DNA of 64,000 nucleotides from Pedobacter sp. SL55 (GTDB lineage Bacteria > Bacteroidota > Bacteroidia > Sphingobacteriales > Sphingobacteriaceae), in contig NZ_CP113059.1 in assembly GCF_026625705.1 (NCBI RefSeq), forward strand, positions 1,922,001 through 1,986,000, given 5' to 3'. Below, one piece after another: positions 1 to 8,200 of this stretch (positions are counted from its first letter, which is position 1; every line of letters begins with the position of its first letter). The translations under genes were made by a program, and so were the position numbers. The notes below the pieces were generated by a model. It worked only from the letters and a program-made list of their open reading frames with translations. It was not told where the DNA came from and searched no databases.

Positions 1-101
1 CTTTTAAAAACAAAGACAAATAAGACAATTTAAAAAAAATAGATGAAACCATTCCATTTCGGAAAAGCTTCATCACAATTAAAAGACAATTTAAAAAATA
101 G

Positions 102-1118
102 ATGAAAAAAAGTTTAGTAATTCTGTTTGCCGCTACTTTAGGTTTGGCTGCTTGTAACACAGAGAAAAAAGGTCCAGGTGGCTTGTTGTATAAAATCCAC
201 AAGTCTGGTGGTAAAGAGAAAATTGCAGAAGGCGATATCGTAAAATTGAACTTTATTCAAAAAAATGAGAAAGATTCTATTTTAGGTAGCACTTATGACA
301 ACGAACAGGCACAAGTTTTTCCGGTAGGTAAAAAACAATATGCTGGTGATATGCAAGATGTGTTAACGCTTTTTGGAGAAGGCGACAGTGCAACTTTTAA
401 AATCAACTTAGATACCATGGCTGCGCAAACGAAACAGCCTAAACCAGAGCAATTTAAAAACGATAAATACATTGTTTTTACTGTGAAAGTTGAGAAAGTT
501 TTCAAAAAGGGACCAAAAGAAGCGGATTCTACTTTCCAAAAAAGAGCTAGCGATTTTTTCCAAGCAGACTTTAAGGCTGATATGGATAAAAAGAAAAATG
601 CTGAAGCTGGAAAAATCAAAGCTTATGTTGAAGATAATAATTTAAAAGTGCAAACTTCGGCTAGTGGTTTACAGTATGTAATTGAAAAACCTGGAGATGC
701 CGCTAGAGCAGTTGAGGGCGATACAGTAAATGTTAACTACACTGGCAAATTCACTAAAAAAGGCGATAATAAAAAATACAAAGTTTTTGACACTAGTGAT
801 GAAAAAGTAGCTAAGGAAGCTAAAGTACACCAACCAGGAAGACCTTATGGTCCAACTAAAATGGTTGTTGGTGGTACTGTTCCAGGTTTTACAGAAGCTT
901 TAAAATTAGTAGGTAAAGGCGGTAAAATTACGGCAATCATCCCTTCTAAATTAGGTTATGGCGAGCAAGGTGGTGGCCCAATTGCACCTTATAGCCCATT
1001 GGTTTTCGAGATTGAAATTGTTGATATCATTAAACCTAAAGCAGGTTCTGCTCCAGCACCGGCAGTACCAGTTGCACCAGCGGCAGCTCATTCGGCAAAT
1101 GATGGTCACAACCACTAG
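102..1118 (+). CDS. FKBP-type peptidyl-prolyl isomerase lipoprotein
   Basis: Predicted outer-membrane or periplasmic lipoprotein that would catalyse prolyl cis-trans isomerisation during envelope protein folding. The N-terminus is a short SPII signal ending in LAAC (Cys18). Two FKBP-like modules follow. The first (about residues 40-130) is degenerate; the second (about 190-309) keeps the VNYTG, VVGGTVPGF, IPSKLGYGEQG and PLVFEIEIVDI blocks of the FKBP fold. The tail is Ala/Pro-rich and ends in HNH. A strong terminator follows directly, so the gene is probably monocistronic or the last of an operon starting left of the window. Family assignment is secure; substrate is unknown. Confidence 0.9.
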   Translation: MKKSLVILFAATLGLAACNTEKKGPGGLLYKIHKSGGKEKIAEGDIVKLNFIQKNEKDSILGSTYDNEQAQVFPVGKKQYAGDMQDVLTLFGEGDSATFKINLDTMAAQTKQPKPEQFKNDKYIVFTVKVEKVFKKGPKEADSTFQKRASDFFQADFKADMDKKKNAEAGKIKAYVEDNNLKVQTSASGLQYVIEKPGDAARAVEGDTVNVNYTGKFTKKGDNKKYKVFDTSDEKVAKEAKVHQPGRPYGPTKMVVGGTVPGFTEALKLVGKGGKITAIIPSKLGYGEQGGGPIAPYSPLVFEIEIVDIIKPKAGSAPAPAVPVAPAAAHSANDGHNH

Positions 1119-1138
1119 TAGCAATAAAATTTATAAGA

Positions 1139-1166
1139 AAGCTGCCCTTAGGGGCGGCTTTTTTAT
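1139..1166 (+). terminator. Intrinsic terminator after the FKBP gene
   Basis: GCTGCCC (1141-1147), loop TTAG and GGGCGGC (1152-1158) form a GC-rich stem with one T-G pair, followed by a run of T. It lies about 20 nt after the FKBP stop codon on the same strand. Confidence 0.85.
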
Positions 1167-1200
1167 TTTTTAAACAAAAAATGGGAGTTTACAATTATCA

Positions 1201-1241
1201 GTTAACCGATTAACCACTTCCACGATTAACCAAATTAACAA
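1201..1241 (+). repeat. GTTAACC/ATTAACC low-complexity intergenic repeat
   Basis: The stretch is built of GTTAACCGATTAACC, CGATTAACC and AATTAAC units. Related blocks occur at 20708-20740, 22145-22180 and 23483-23518, always between genes. It ends exactly where the -7 element of the next gene begins. Confidence 0.6.
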
Positions 1242-1242
1242 T

Positions 1243-1250
1243 TAACTTTG
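1243..1250 (+). promoter_or_regulatory. -7 promoter element of the TatD gene
   Basis: TAACTTTG matches the Bacteroidota -7 consensus TAnnTTTG perfectly. It ends only 4 nt before the ATG at 1255, so if it is used the transcript would be leaderless or nearly so. Confidence 0.5.
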
Positions 1251-1254
1251 CATC

Positions 1255-2022
1255 ATGTTGCTTACCGATACCCATACCCATCAATATTACGAGAAAGATT
1301 TAGCGAAAAGAGAAGAACAAATGCAACGTTGTTTTGCTAACGGCGTAAAAAGGTTGTTCTTGCCTAACGTAGATGTAGCTTCTATTGCCATGATTGATGA
1401 AATGGTAAAAACTTATCCAGAAAATTGTTTTGCTATGGCTGGCTTGCATCCCTGCGATGTGAAAGAAGATTATCAATCGGTGTTGGCGGAAATTTATGCT
1501 AGCATAGCTGAAAGAAAGATTTATGCCATTGGCGAAATTGGTATTGACCTGTATTGGGATAAAACCACCTTAGCTATTCAGCAAGATGCCTTTAAACAAC
1601 AAATAGAATGGGCTAAGCAATTGGATTTACCTTTTGTGATTCATTGCAGAGAAGCTTTTGATGAAGTTTTTGAAGTGCTAGAAGAAACGAAGCACGAAAA
1701 AATGCGAGGTATTTTTCATTGTTTTACGGGTAATGTAGAACAAGGAAAAAGAGCTATAGATTTAGGTTTTTACTTAGGTATTGGGGGCGTAGTAACGTAC
1801 AAAAAAGCAGGCTTGGATTTGGTGCTTTCTGAAATTCCGTTAGAGCATATTGTTTTGGAAACAGATTCGCCTTTTTTGGCTCCAGTGCCTTTTAGAGGTA
1901 AGCCAAACGAAAGTAGTTACCTAGTACATATTGCCCAAAAAGTAGCAGATATTTACGTTAAGGATGTGGAGGAGATTGCTGAAATTACTACAGAAAATTC
2001 CAAGAAAATTTTTGGGGTTTAA
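1255..2022 (+). CDS. TatD family metal-dependent hydrolase
   Basis: Cytosolic TIM-barrel hydrolase of the TatD family; members have been described as 3'-5' DNases/RNases or D-aminoacyl-tRNA deacylase-like enzymes. The metal ligands are all visible: the TDTHTH motif (His7, His9), Glu94 in GEIGID, His130 in VIHCRE, His155 in FHCFTG and Asp204 in ETDSPFLAP. Length (255 aa) is normal. The start follows a -7 element by a few bases. It reads toward the asparaginase gene, but nearly 400 nt of repeat-rich spacer separates them, so they are probably not one operon. Confidence 0.92.
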   Translation: MLLTDTHTHQYYEKDLAKREEQMQRCFANGVKRLFLPNVDVASIAMIDEMVKTYPENCFAMAGLHPCDVKEDYQSVLAEIYASIAERKIYAIGEIGIDLYWDKTTLAIQQDAFKQQIEWAKQLDLPFVIHCREAFDEVFEVLEETKHEKMRGIFHCFTGNVEQGKRAIDLGFYLGIGGVVTYKKAGLDLVLSEIPLEHIVLETDSPFLAPVPFRGKPNESSYLVHIAQKVADIYVKDVEEIAEITTENSKKIFGV

Positions 2023-2028
2023 TGATTT

Positions 2029-2272
2029 TACCATAAAGGCACAAAGAGCACAAAGTTTTAATAGCTTTCTTTCCTTTTTTGAGCGTAATTTACACTGGTT
2101 TGTCGATAGCAAATATCGTGAAATAGCTACGAAGTAAATCTAATACATTTCTCGTACCTCGAAGTAACAAAATTTCTTACAGCTAGCGCCACAAATAATT
2201 GTATCAAGCTAGATGTTAATTTTTTACTTAATATTTAAAAATCTTAGTGATCTTCGTGTCTTGGTGGTTAAG
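2029..2272. repeat. Inverted-pair intergenic element, CACAAAG family
   Basis: The spacer after the TatD gene has an arm reading ACCATAAAGGCACAAAGAGC (about 2031-2050) and, inverted, an arm reading GATCTTCGTGTCTTGGTGG (about 2250-2268). The reverse complement of the second resembles the first with several mismatches. About 190 nt of AT-rich DNA without a gene lies between them. The rest of the gap up to 2419 holds only AT-rich DNA and the promoter region of the asparaginase gene. Confidence 0.45.
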
Positions 2273-2419
2273 AACTTTCCGTACAAACATTCGTTTCATT
2301 TATACTTTTCTTAAACCAACACCCAAATAGTTAAATATTTCATAAAACTTTTTCGAGTTATCAAAAGCTAAACTAATGTTGCTTAATTTGCAGCTGTAAT
2401 ACAAAGCTGTACTTTTTTA

Positions 2420-3439
2420 ATGACCAAAGTTTTCATCATCTATACTGGAGGTACCATTGGCATGGTTAACGATGCTAAAACAGGAGCCTTAATTCCTTTT
2501 AATTTCGAGCAAATTAAAGAGAATGTGCCCGAGTTAGCCCGATTGAATTATGAGATTGCGGTCCACTCTTTCGAACCTATTATCGATTCATCTAACATGC
2601 ATCCCGATCAATGGAAAAATGTACTTGCAGAAATTATCGAAAAAAATTACGAGGAGTTTGATGGTTTTGTGATTTTACACGGATCTGATACGATGTCGTT
2701 TACCGCATCAGCTTTGAGTTTTATGTTAAAAAATTTGGCTAAACCAGTGGTGTTAACCGGCTCGCAGTTGCCAATTGGCGAAATTAGAACAGATGCCAAA
2801 GAGAATTTAATTACTGCGCTAGAAATTGCTGCAACCAAACAAAACGGAAAGGCTGTGGTGCCAGAAGTATGTATTTATTTCGACAATCAGTTGTTTAGAG
2901 GTAACCGTTCCATTAAATACAATACAGAAAAATTTGAAGCCTTTCGTTCTCCAAACTATCCAATTTTAGCAGAAGCAGGCGTTCAATTGACTTTCTTTCA
3001 CAAAGAAATTTTACCCGTTCCAACCAAAAACTTTTATATCCATACTAAATTCGATGCTAATATTGGCGTGTTAAAAATTTATCCAGGCATGACCGAAGCT
3101 GTAGTTTATGCGGTAACTAGGTCAAAAGTAAAAGCCATTGTACTAGAAACTTTTGGCTCGGGAAATACCACTACTGCAAAATGGTTTACAGATGCTTTGG
3201 CAGAGGCCATTAAAAATGGCAAGCACATTGTGGATATTTCGCAATGCCAACGCGGTTCGGTGCAATTGGGAATGTACGAAACCAGTAGCGAGTTGCAAAA
3301 AATGGGTGTAATTAGTGGTTTCGACATGACGTTTGAAACTGCAGTAACCAAGTTGATGTATTTGTTAGCCGCTGATTTGAATACCGAAGAGATTAAACAG
3401 CAAATGGAGTCGCCAATTGCTGGCGAGTTAACAAATTAG
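2420..3439 (+). CDS. ansA: Type I (cytosolic) L-asparaginase
   Basis: Hydrolyses L-asparagine to aspartate and ammonia in the cytosol. The first catalytic threonine is Thr12 in YTGGTIG and the second catalytic pair is Asp90-Thr91 in HGSDTM. The 339-residue length and absence of a signal peptide fit the type I cytosolic enzyme rather than the periplasmic high-affinity type II. The end of the protein carries the SQCQRGSV and tetramer-forming C-terminal domain features of the family. It is followed after 43 nt by a small membrane protein gene. Confidence 0.93.
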   Translation: MTKVFIIYTGGTIGMVNDAKTGALIPFNFEQIKENVPELARLNYEIAVHSFEPIIDSSNMHPDQWKNVLAEIIEKNYEEFDGFVILHGSDTMSFTASALSFMLKNLAKPVVLTGSQLPIGEIRTDAKENLITALEIAATKQNGKAVVPEVCIYFDNQLFRGNRSIKYNTEKFEAFRSPNYPILAEAGVQLTFFHKEILPVPTKNFYIHTKFDANIGVLKIYPGMTEAVVYAVTRSKVKAIVLETFGSGNTTTAKWFTDALAEAIKNGKHIVDISQCQRGSVQLGMYETSSELQKMGVISGFDMTFETAVTKLMYLLAADLNTEEIKQQMESPIAGELTN

Positions 3440-3482
3440 TTAGTTTTTTGGGTGGTTGGGTTTTTAGTTTTTTGGAAATCTA

Positions 3483-3677
3483 ATGTCGATTTTAATATTC
3501 CTTTCAGTTGTTAAATATCTGTTTTGCTTAGTTTGGATGGGAGGTGTTGGTTTGTTGCTTGTATATTTATTTTCCGATAGAGATAATAAAAAACTTAAAA
3601 GGATGGGAATTCGACTTTCTCTAGTTGGCTTTTTAGCGGTAATCTTAATTTCACTATTGGAAATAACGCTAATTTAA
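3483..3677 (+). CDS. Small two-helix membrane protein, unknown function
   Basis: A 64-residue protein with two hydrophobic segments (about residues 3-28 and 43-63) joined by a short charged loop, DRDNKKLKRMG. I do not recognise a family. It follows the asparaginase gene closely on the same strand and may be cotranscribed. The clean helix-loop-helix pattern and positive loop argue for a real gene, but a short AT-rich frame can look this way by chance. Confidence 0.55.
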   Translation: MSILIFLSVVKYLFCLVWMGGVGLLLVYLFSDRDNKKLKRMGIRLSLVGFLAVILISLLEITLI

Positions 3678-3680
3678 CTC

Positions 3681-3716
3681 TTTCGTACTTCCCGTCTAAA
3701 AACTTTCCGACTTTCA
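3681..3716. repeat. Copy of the ACTTCCCGTCT/CTTTCCGACTTTC intergenic repeat
   Basis: The block reads TTTCGTACTTCCCGTCT followed by ACTTTCCGACTTTC. The same vocabulary recurs at 8255-8293 and, inverted, at 7722-7796, the two arms around the four-helix-bundle gene. Confidence 0.55.
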
Positions 3717-3773
3717 AAAAGTAAAACTTCTGCAATTATGACCACCATCATTCCAAAACCAGGCTTGTAATCT

Positions 3774-3829
3774 TAACTTTGTAAACGATGCGAGGAAATC
3801 TTAATACCCACATCTCAATACTCAAATCT
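3774..3829 (+). promoter_or_regulatory. -7 element and repeated leader of the MBL-rhodanese gene
   Basis: TAACTTTG at 3774-3781 is a perfect TAnnTTTG element. The leader between it and the ATG contains a 21-nt sequence (3809-3829, including CATCTCAATACTCAAATCT) that is repeated exactly at 6816-6836, just before the aguB start. Confidence 0.5.
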
Positions 3830-3836
3830 GAAAAGC

Positions 3837-5252
3837 ATGAAGATAGAACAAATTTATACTGGATGTTTGGCCGAAGCTGCTTATTACATAGAAAGTAATG
3901 GCGAAGCTGCTATTATTGATCCACTTCGTGAAGTTAGTCCATATTTAGTAAAGGCAACACAAAACGGAGCTAAAATCAAATATATCTTCGAAACCCATTT
4001 TCATGCAGATTTTGTTTCTGGTCACGTTGATTTAGCCGAAAAATCTGGTGCTACTATCGTTTATGGGCCAACTGCAACCACCGCCTTCGAGGCGTACATT
4101 GCAACAGATGGCGAGCAATTTAAAGTGGGCGATTTAACCATTACGGCTTTGCATACGCCGGGGCATACGCTAGAATCAACTACTTATTTATTAACAGATG
4201 CCGAAGGTAAAAACCATTGCATTTTTACTGGAGATACTTTGTTTATTGGCGATGTTGGTCGCCCAGATTTAGCGCAAAAGGGCACGTTAACCATGAACGA
4301 TTTGGCGGGTTTGCTTTACGATTCGCTAAACGAAAAGATAAAGCCATTAGCTGATGATGTGATAGTTTACCCCGGCCACGGTGCTGGCTCTGCTTGTGGA
4401 AAAAGCATGAGCAAAGAAACTTTCGATACGCTTGGGCATCAAAAGCAAGTGAATTATGCCCTAAAAGCCGAAACTAAAGAACAATTCATTAAAGAAGTAA
4501 CGGACGGTATCTTACCCCCGCCACAATATTTTGCTAAAAATGCAGCCATGAACAAAGGTGGTTACGAAAGCATCGACGAGGTTTTCGAAAAAGGTTTAAA
4601 TCCATTGGCGCCGCAAGACTTTGAAGATTTGGCTAATCAGGCAGATGCTTTAATTCTAGACACACGTGACCCGCAAGTTTTTGCCAAAGCCTTTATTCCA
4701 AACTCAATTAACGTAGGTTTAAATGGACAGTTTGCCCCATGGGTTGGTGCATTAATTACAGATTTAAAGCAAAATATTTTATTAATTACCGAAGAAGGCA
4801 AAGCTGAAGAAACCATTACTCGTTTGGCTCGTGTAGGTTATGATCATACCATCGGTTATTTAGAAGGCGGTATTGCCGCTTGGCAAAAAGCAGGCAAAGA
4901 GGTAGATCAAATTACTTCCATTTCTGCTGAAGAATTTGAAAAAGCTTACCAAGAAAATCCAGATGTTTTAGCTTTAGATGTACGTAAACCAGGCGAATAC
5001 GAAGCAGAGCATTTAGAATTTACGCATCCTCGCCCTTTAGATTACATTAACGAATGGACGCATGAAGTGGCTAGCGATAAAACTTATTACATCCATTGCG
5101 CAGGCGGTTACCGTTCTATGATTGCGGCTTCTGTTTTAAAAGCCAGAGGCATTGAGAACGTAATTGATGTAGCTGGCGGTTATGGTGCTATTAAAAACAC
5201 GGGTTTAAAGCGTACCGATTTCGTTTGTCCTAGCAAATTGGCAAAGGCGTAA
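3837..5252 (+). CDS. MBL-fold hydrolase with two rhodanese domains (persulfide dioxygenase-like)
   Basis: Predicted cytosolic sulfur-handling enzyme of the ETHE1/persulfide dioxygenase type. Residues 1 to about 240 form a metallo-beta-lactamase domain with THFHAD (His54, His56, Asp58), His110 in TPGHT, Asp133 in TGDT and His181 in PGHGAG. Two rhodanese-like domains follow. The first (about 262-355) has lost its active cysteine; the second (about 365-465) keeps Cys421 in HCAGGYR. The ETHE1 branch oxidises glutathione or low-molecular-weight persulfide to sulfite, and the rhodanese domain can supply the sulfane sulfur. A paralogue with the same layout lies at 41941-43329. The downstream YpdA-like gene suggests a link with thiol redox balance. 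Exact substrate is inference. Confidence 0.88.
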   Translation: MKIEQIYTGCLAEAAYYIESNGEAAIIDPLREVSPYLVKATQNGAKIKYIFETHFHADFVSGHVDLAEKSGATIVYGPTATTAFEAYIATDGEQFKVGDLTITALHTPGHTLESTTYLLTDAEGKNHCIFTGDTLFIGDVGRPDLAQKGTLTMNDLAGLLYDSLNEKIKPLADDVIVYPGHGAGSACGKSMSKETFDTLGHQKQVNYALKAETKEQFIKEVTDGILPPPQYFAKNAAMNKGGYESIDEVFEKGLNPLAPQDFEDLANQADALILDTRDPQVFAKAFIPNSINVGLNGQFAPWVGALITDLKQNILLITEEGKAEETITRLARVGYDHTIGYLEGGIAAWQKAGKEVDQITSISAEEFEKAYQENPDVLALDVRKPGEYEAEHLEFTHPRPLDYINEWTHEVASDKTYYIHCAGGYRSMIAASVLKARGIENVIDVAGGYGAIKNTGLKRTDFVCPSKLAKA

Positions 5253-5282
5253 TATGCTCTCGGGGTTGAAAGATTTCTGTCG

Positions 5283-5398
5283 GGGCGAAAGATTTTTCGC
5301 CCGCACAAACGAAAATTTTTGGATTTTTAGAAAATCAATTTCAGTAGTTCTTGGCTTTTTTAGTCCCGCTTTGCATTGCTCCCGATGAAAAATCGGGA
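5283..5398. repeat. Two small palindromes between the MBL gene and the YpdA-like gene
   Basis: GGGCGAAA-GATT-TTTCGCCC (5283-5302) and TCCCGAT-GAAAA-ATCGGGA (5380-5398) are perfect hairpins without a T-run, so they are poor terminators. The second lies in a TTTCAATCGGG block, also seen near 10960 and 23420, and looks like a member of an interspersed repeat family. Confidence 0.55.
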
Positions 5399-5437
5399 TA
5401 CATTTCAATCGGGTTTAATTTTTAAAGCAACAATATC

Positions 5438-6412
5438 GTGGCAACAGAAAAACAACATTTCGATGTGTTAATTATCGGAGCTGGCCCCATCGGTTTAGCT
5501 TGTGGTATCGAAGCACAAAAAGCAGGCAAAAGCTATGTCGTTATTGATAAAGGTACTTTGGTTAATAGCTTGTACAATTATCCAGTATTCATGACTTTCT
5601 TCTCCACATCTGAACGTTTGGAAATAGGAGGTGTGCCTTTCATGAGCATCAGTACAAAACCCAACCGCAACGAAGCATTGGAATACTATCGTCGAGTTAC
5701 CGAGAAATTTCAGCTTAATGTACATTTGTTCGAGGAAGTGCAAAGCTGCCAAAAGCAAGCCAATGGTTTATTTCAAGTTGAAACGTCAAAAGCAAACTAC
5801 CAAGCTAAAAATGTAATTATTGCTACAGGTTTTTACGATGTGCCTAACTTGATGAATATTCCTGGTGAAGATTTGCCAAAGGTAATTCATTACTATAAAG
5901 ATCCACATTATTACGCTTTTAGCAAAGTTTTAGTAGTTGGAGCTAACAATTCATCGGTAGATGTGGCATTAGAAACTTACAGAAAAGGGGCAGAAGTAAC
6001 GATGGTTATCCGTGGTAGCGAGATGGGGCCAAATGTAAAATATTGGGTCCGTCCAGATATCGAAAATCGCATTAAAGAAGGTGCTATCAAAGCTTATTAC
6101 AACAGCTGCTTGAAAGAAATCAAAGAGCATTCTGCTTTAATTACTACGCCAGAAGGAGAAGTAGAAATAGAAAACGATTTTGTTGCCGCCATGACTGGTT
6201 ATCATCCCAACTTTAAGTTTTTAGAAAAGTTAGGAGTTACCTTGGATGAAAATAAAGTTCCAAATTATAATCCAGAAACGATGGAAAGCAATGTTGCTGG
6301 TTTGTATCTAGCTGGTGTAGTTTGCGGTGGAATGGATACGCATAAGTGGTTCATCGAAAACTCTCGTGTGCATGCAGAACAGATTATGAGGTATATTGTG
6401 AATGAACGTTAA
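5438..6412 (+). CDS. ypdA: YpdA-like FAD/NADPH oxidoreductase (putative bacillithiol disulfide reductase)
   Basis: Flavoprotein expected to reduce low-molecular-weight disulfides with NADPH in the cytosol. The FAD-binding motif GAGPIG is at residues 14-19 and the NADPH-binding motif GANNSS at 168-173. There is no CxxC redox pair, which separates it from thioredoxin reductases and fits the YpdA family. The start is GTG. Many Bacteroidota make bacillithiol, so reduction of its disulfide is the likely role, but no bacillithiol synthesis gene is in the window. It follows the persulfide dioxygenase-like gene, though 185 nt of repeat-bearing spacer separates them. Confidence 0.82.
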   Translation: MATEKQHFDVLIIGAGPIGLACGIEAQKAGKSYVVIDKGTLVNSLYNYPVFMTFFSTSERLEIGGVPFMSISTKPNRNEALEYYRRVTEKFQLNVHLFEEVQSCQKQANGLFQVETSKANYQAKNVIIATGFYDVPNLMNIPGEDLPKVIHYYKDPHYYAFSKVLVVGANNSSVDVALETYRKGAEVTMVIRGSEMGPNVKYWVRPDIENRIKEGAIKAYYNSCLKEIKEHSALITTPEGEVEIENDFVAAMTGYHPNFKFLEKLGVTLDENKVPNYNPETMESNVAGLYLAGVVCGGMDTHKWFIENSRVHAEQIMRYIVNER

Positions 6413-6419
6413 TAGTTCG

Positions 6420-6503
6420 TTATTCCCGCGTAGGCGGGAATCGTAATGCGATAGTTAATTATCTCATGATTGTTGTAGGATTGCTTCGTGCCTCGCAATG
6501 ACG
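6420..6503. repeat. Interspersed repeats: ATTCCCGCGTAGGCGGGAAT and GATTGCTTCGTGCCTCGCAA
   Basis: Two repeat families sit in the 430-nt gap before aguB. The first (6420-6442) is a palindrome with arms TTCCCGC/GCGGGAA, also at 11024, 24472 and 51137. The second (6479-6503) recurs at 10749 and as an inverted pair at 11088-11175. Confidence 0.8.
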
Positions 6504-6571
6504 GCAATATTAAAATGATGGCACTTGCCGTTCCATTCTAAACGGGATTGCAGCGGAAATACTTTTTGAAG

Positions 6572-6649
6572 CGTCATTTCGAACGCAGAGAGAAATCTCA
6601 AAGGTAAGCGCTTCTATGTAACAGATTTCTCTCTGCGTTCGAAATGACG
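6572..6649. repeat. Inverted pair of the GTCATTTCGAACGCAGAGAG family
   Basis: The left arm (6572-6598) reads CGTCATTTCGAACGCAGAGA and the right arm (6622-6649) is its near-perfect reverse complement; the spacer is about 23 nt. A second, more degenerate pair of the same family is at 18492-18574 and a single relative at 14881-14917. Confidence 0.85.
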
Positions 6650-6743
6650 GCAACAGGATACAAAAAGATTGCAGCGTAAAGCCCGGCTTTCGGAAGTGTT
6701 TTGTACACGCCTTGCTTTTCTAAAAAATATCGGCGTTTTTGCC

Positions 6744-6836
6744 TAACTTTGCGGCTCGAAAACGGTTTAAGGTAAAAGGTTTAAGATGTAGGGTTGAAGA
6801 CGGTGTCTTATATCTCACATCTCAATACTCAAATCT
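6744..6836 (+). promoter_or_regulatory. -7 element and repeated leader before aguB
   Basis: TAACTTTG at 6744-6751 is a perfect TAnnTTTG element about 90 nt before the aguB ATG. The leader carries at 6816-6836 the exact 21-nt copy of the leader sequence at 3809-3829, ending 6 nt before the start codon. Confidence 0.5.
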
Positions 6837-6842
6837 AAAAAT

Positions 6843-7718
6843 ATGAGCAAAGTAAAAGTAGGGATGGTGCAGATGACCTGTACTGCCAATAAGCAAGAAA
6901 ATTTAGATAAGGCGATTGCGCAAGTAAGGGAAGCAGCTGCAAAAGGCGCTCAAATTGTGTGTTTGCAAGAGCTTTTTACATCGTTGTATTTCTGCGATGT
7001 GGAAGATTACGATAATTTCGATTTGGCGGAGAAAATTCCTGGTCCATCTACAGATGCTTTACAAGCGGTAGCGAAAGAATTAGGCGTGGTAATTATTGCT
7101 TCGTTGTTCGAGAAACGTGCAGAAGGTTTATACCACAATACCACTGCTGTATTAGATGCTGACGGTAGCTATTTGGGTAAATATCGCAAAATGCACATCC
7201 CAGATGATCCTGCTTACTACGAGAAATTTTACTTCACGCCAGGCGATTTGGGCTACAAAGTTTTCAAAACTAAGTTCGCTACCATTGGTGTTTTAATTTG
7301 TTGGGACCAGTGGTATCCAGAGGCGTCTCGTATTACTGCTTTGATGGGCGCTGATATCATGTTCTATCCAACGGCAATTGGCTGGGATACTACACAAGAC
7401 GAAGAAACCAACCAAGACCAATATAATGCTTGGCAAACGATACAACGTTCGCATTCGGTAGCTAATGGCTTACCTGTAATTAGCGTTAACCGTGTGGGTT
7501 TTGAGCAAGAAGGACGCATGAAATTCTGGGGCGGAAGTTTTGCAACCAACGCTCAAGGTAAATTATTATACTTGGCATCTCACGATAAAGAAGAAACAAC
7601 TGTGGTAGATATCGACTTGAAACAAAGTGATTATATTCGCAAGCACTGGCCTTTCTTACGTGATAGAAGAATTGACTCGTACCAGCCAATTACAAAGAGG
7701 TATATAGACGAGGATTAA
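6843..7718 (+). CDS. aguB: N-carbamoylputrescine amidase
   Basis: Nitrilase-superfamily enzyme that hydrolyses N-carbamoylputrescine to putrescine, CO2 and ammonia, the last step of the agmatine route to polyamines. The Glu-Lys-Cys triad is visible: Glu43 in CLQELF, Lys116 in YRKMHIPDD and Cys153 in LICWDQWYPE. The 291-residue length is typical. The matching agmatine deiminase gene lies downstream on the same strand but is separated by a small four-helix-bundle gene flanked by repeats. The pairing makes the substrate assignment strong. Confidence 0.93.
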   Translation: MSKVKVGMVQMTCTANKQENLDKAIAQVREAAAKGAQIVCLQELFTSLYFCDVEDYDNFDLAEKIPGPSTDALQAVAKELGVVIIASLFEKRAEGLYHNTTAVLDADGSYLGKYRKMHIPDDPAYYEKFYFTPGDLGYKVFKTKFATIGVLICWDQWYPEASRITALMGADIMFYPTAIGWDTTQDEETNQDQYNAWQTIQRSHSVANGLPVISVNRVGFEQEGRMKFWGGSFATNAQGKLLYLASHDKEETTVVDIDLKQSDYIRKHWPFLRDRRIDSYQPITKRYIDED

Positions 7719-7721
7719 TTA

Positions 7722-7796
7722 GTCGGGAAGTTTTTAGTCCGTAAGTCCGTAAGATTTATTCAGTAAAGACGGAAAGCCAGTAAAGTCCGAAAGAGA
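7722..7796. repeat. Left arm of the repeat around the four-helix-bundle gene
   Basis: The block contains GTCGGGAAG, a tandem GTCCGTAAGTCCGTAAG, AAAGACGGAAAG and AAAGTCCGAAAG. It is the inverted counterpart of 8255-8293, which reads GGACTTTCGGACTTCCCGTC. Together the arms bracket the gene at 7847-8200. Confidence 0.65.
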
Positions 7797-7846
7797 TTTT
7801 TCAAAGACAATTTGTATATTTCAGCTTACCTAAGAAATAGCAAATT

Positions 7847-8200
7847 ATGTCATTTAAATTTGAAAAACTAAAAGTTTGGCAAAAGGCATTGGACTTGGCC
7901 GATGAAATAGACCAACTGACTAAAACCTTCCCGAAAGAAGAAATTTATATATTAAACTCACAAATAAAAAGAGCGGCAGACTCCATTTCGTTAAATATCG
8001 CAGAAGGAAATGCTGGGCAAAGTAATGCTGAATTCATAAGATTTCTACGTTACGCACTCAGGTCTGATATTGAAGTTGTAGGTTGTTTGCATCTTGCCAA
8101 AAGAAGAAAGTATTTACAAGAGGAACATTTTACAAAACTCTATGCTTCTTGTGAAGAAGTTTTAGTGATGATAAATGGTCTGATAAAATCATTGAAGTAA
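7847..8200 (+). CDS. Four-helix-bundle protein (23S rRNA intervening-sequence family)
   Basis: A 117-residue all-helical protein of the family first found in 23S rRNA intervening sequences (S23-like). Characteristic blocks are KLKVWQKALDLADEI near the start, LNSQIKRAADSISLNIAEGN (about residues 36-55) and FLRYALRSDIEVVGCL. Its biochemical function is not established. Here it interrupts the aguB-aguA pair and is flanked by inverted copies of an intergenic repeat, and its last base is the first base of the aguA start codon. This looks like a recently inserted accessory gene. Confidence 0.85.
   Translation: MSFKFEKLKVWQKALDLADEIDQLTKTFPKEEIYILNSQIKRAADSISLNIAEGNAGQSNAEFIRFLRYALRSDIEVVGCLHLAKRRKYLQEEHFTKLYASCEEVLVMINGLIKSLK

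Noticed and set aside
958..1173. A second small gene at the end of the FKBP gene
   Set aside because: It overlaps the FKBP C-terminus in another frame and runs through the terminator.
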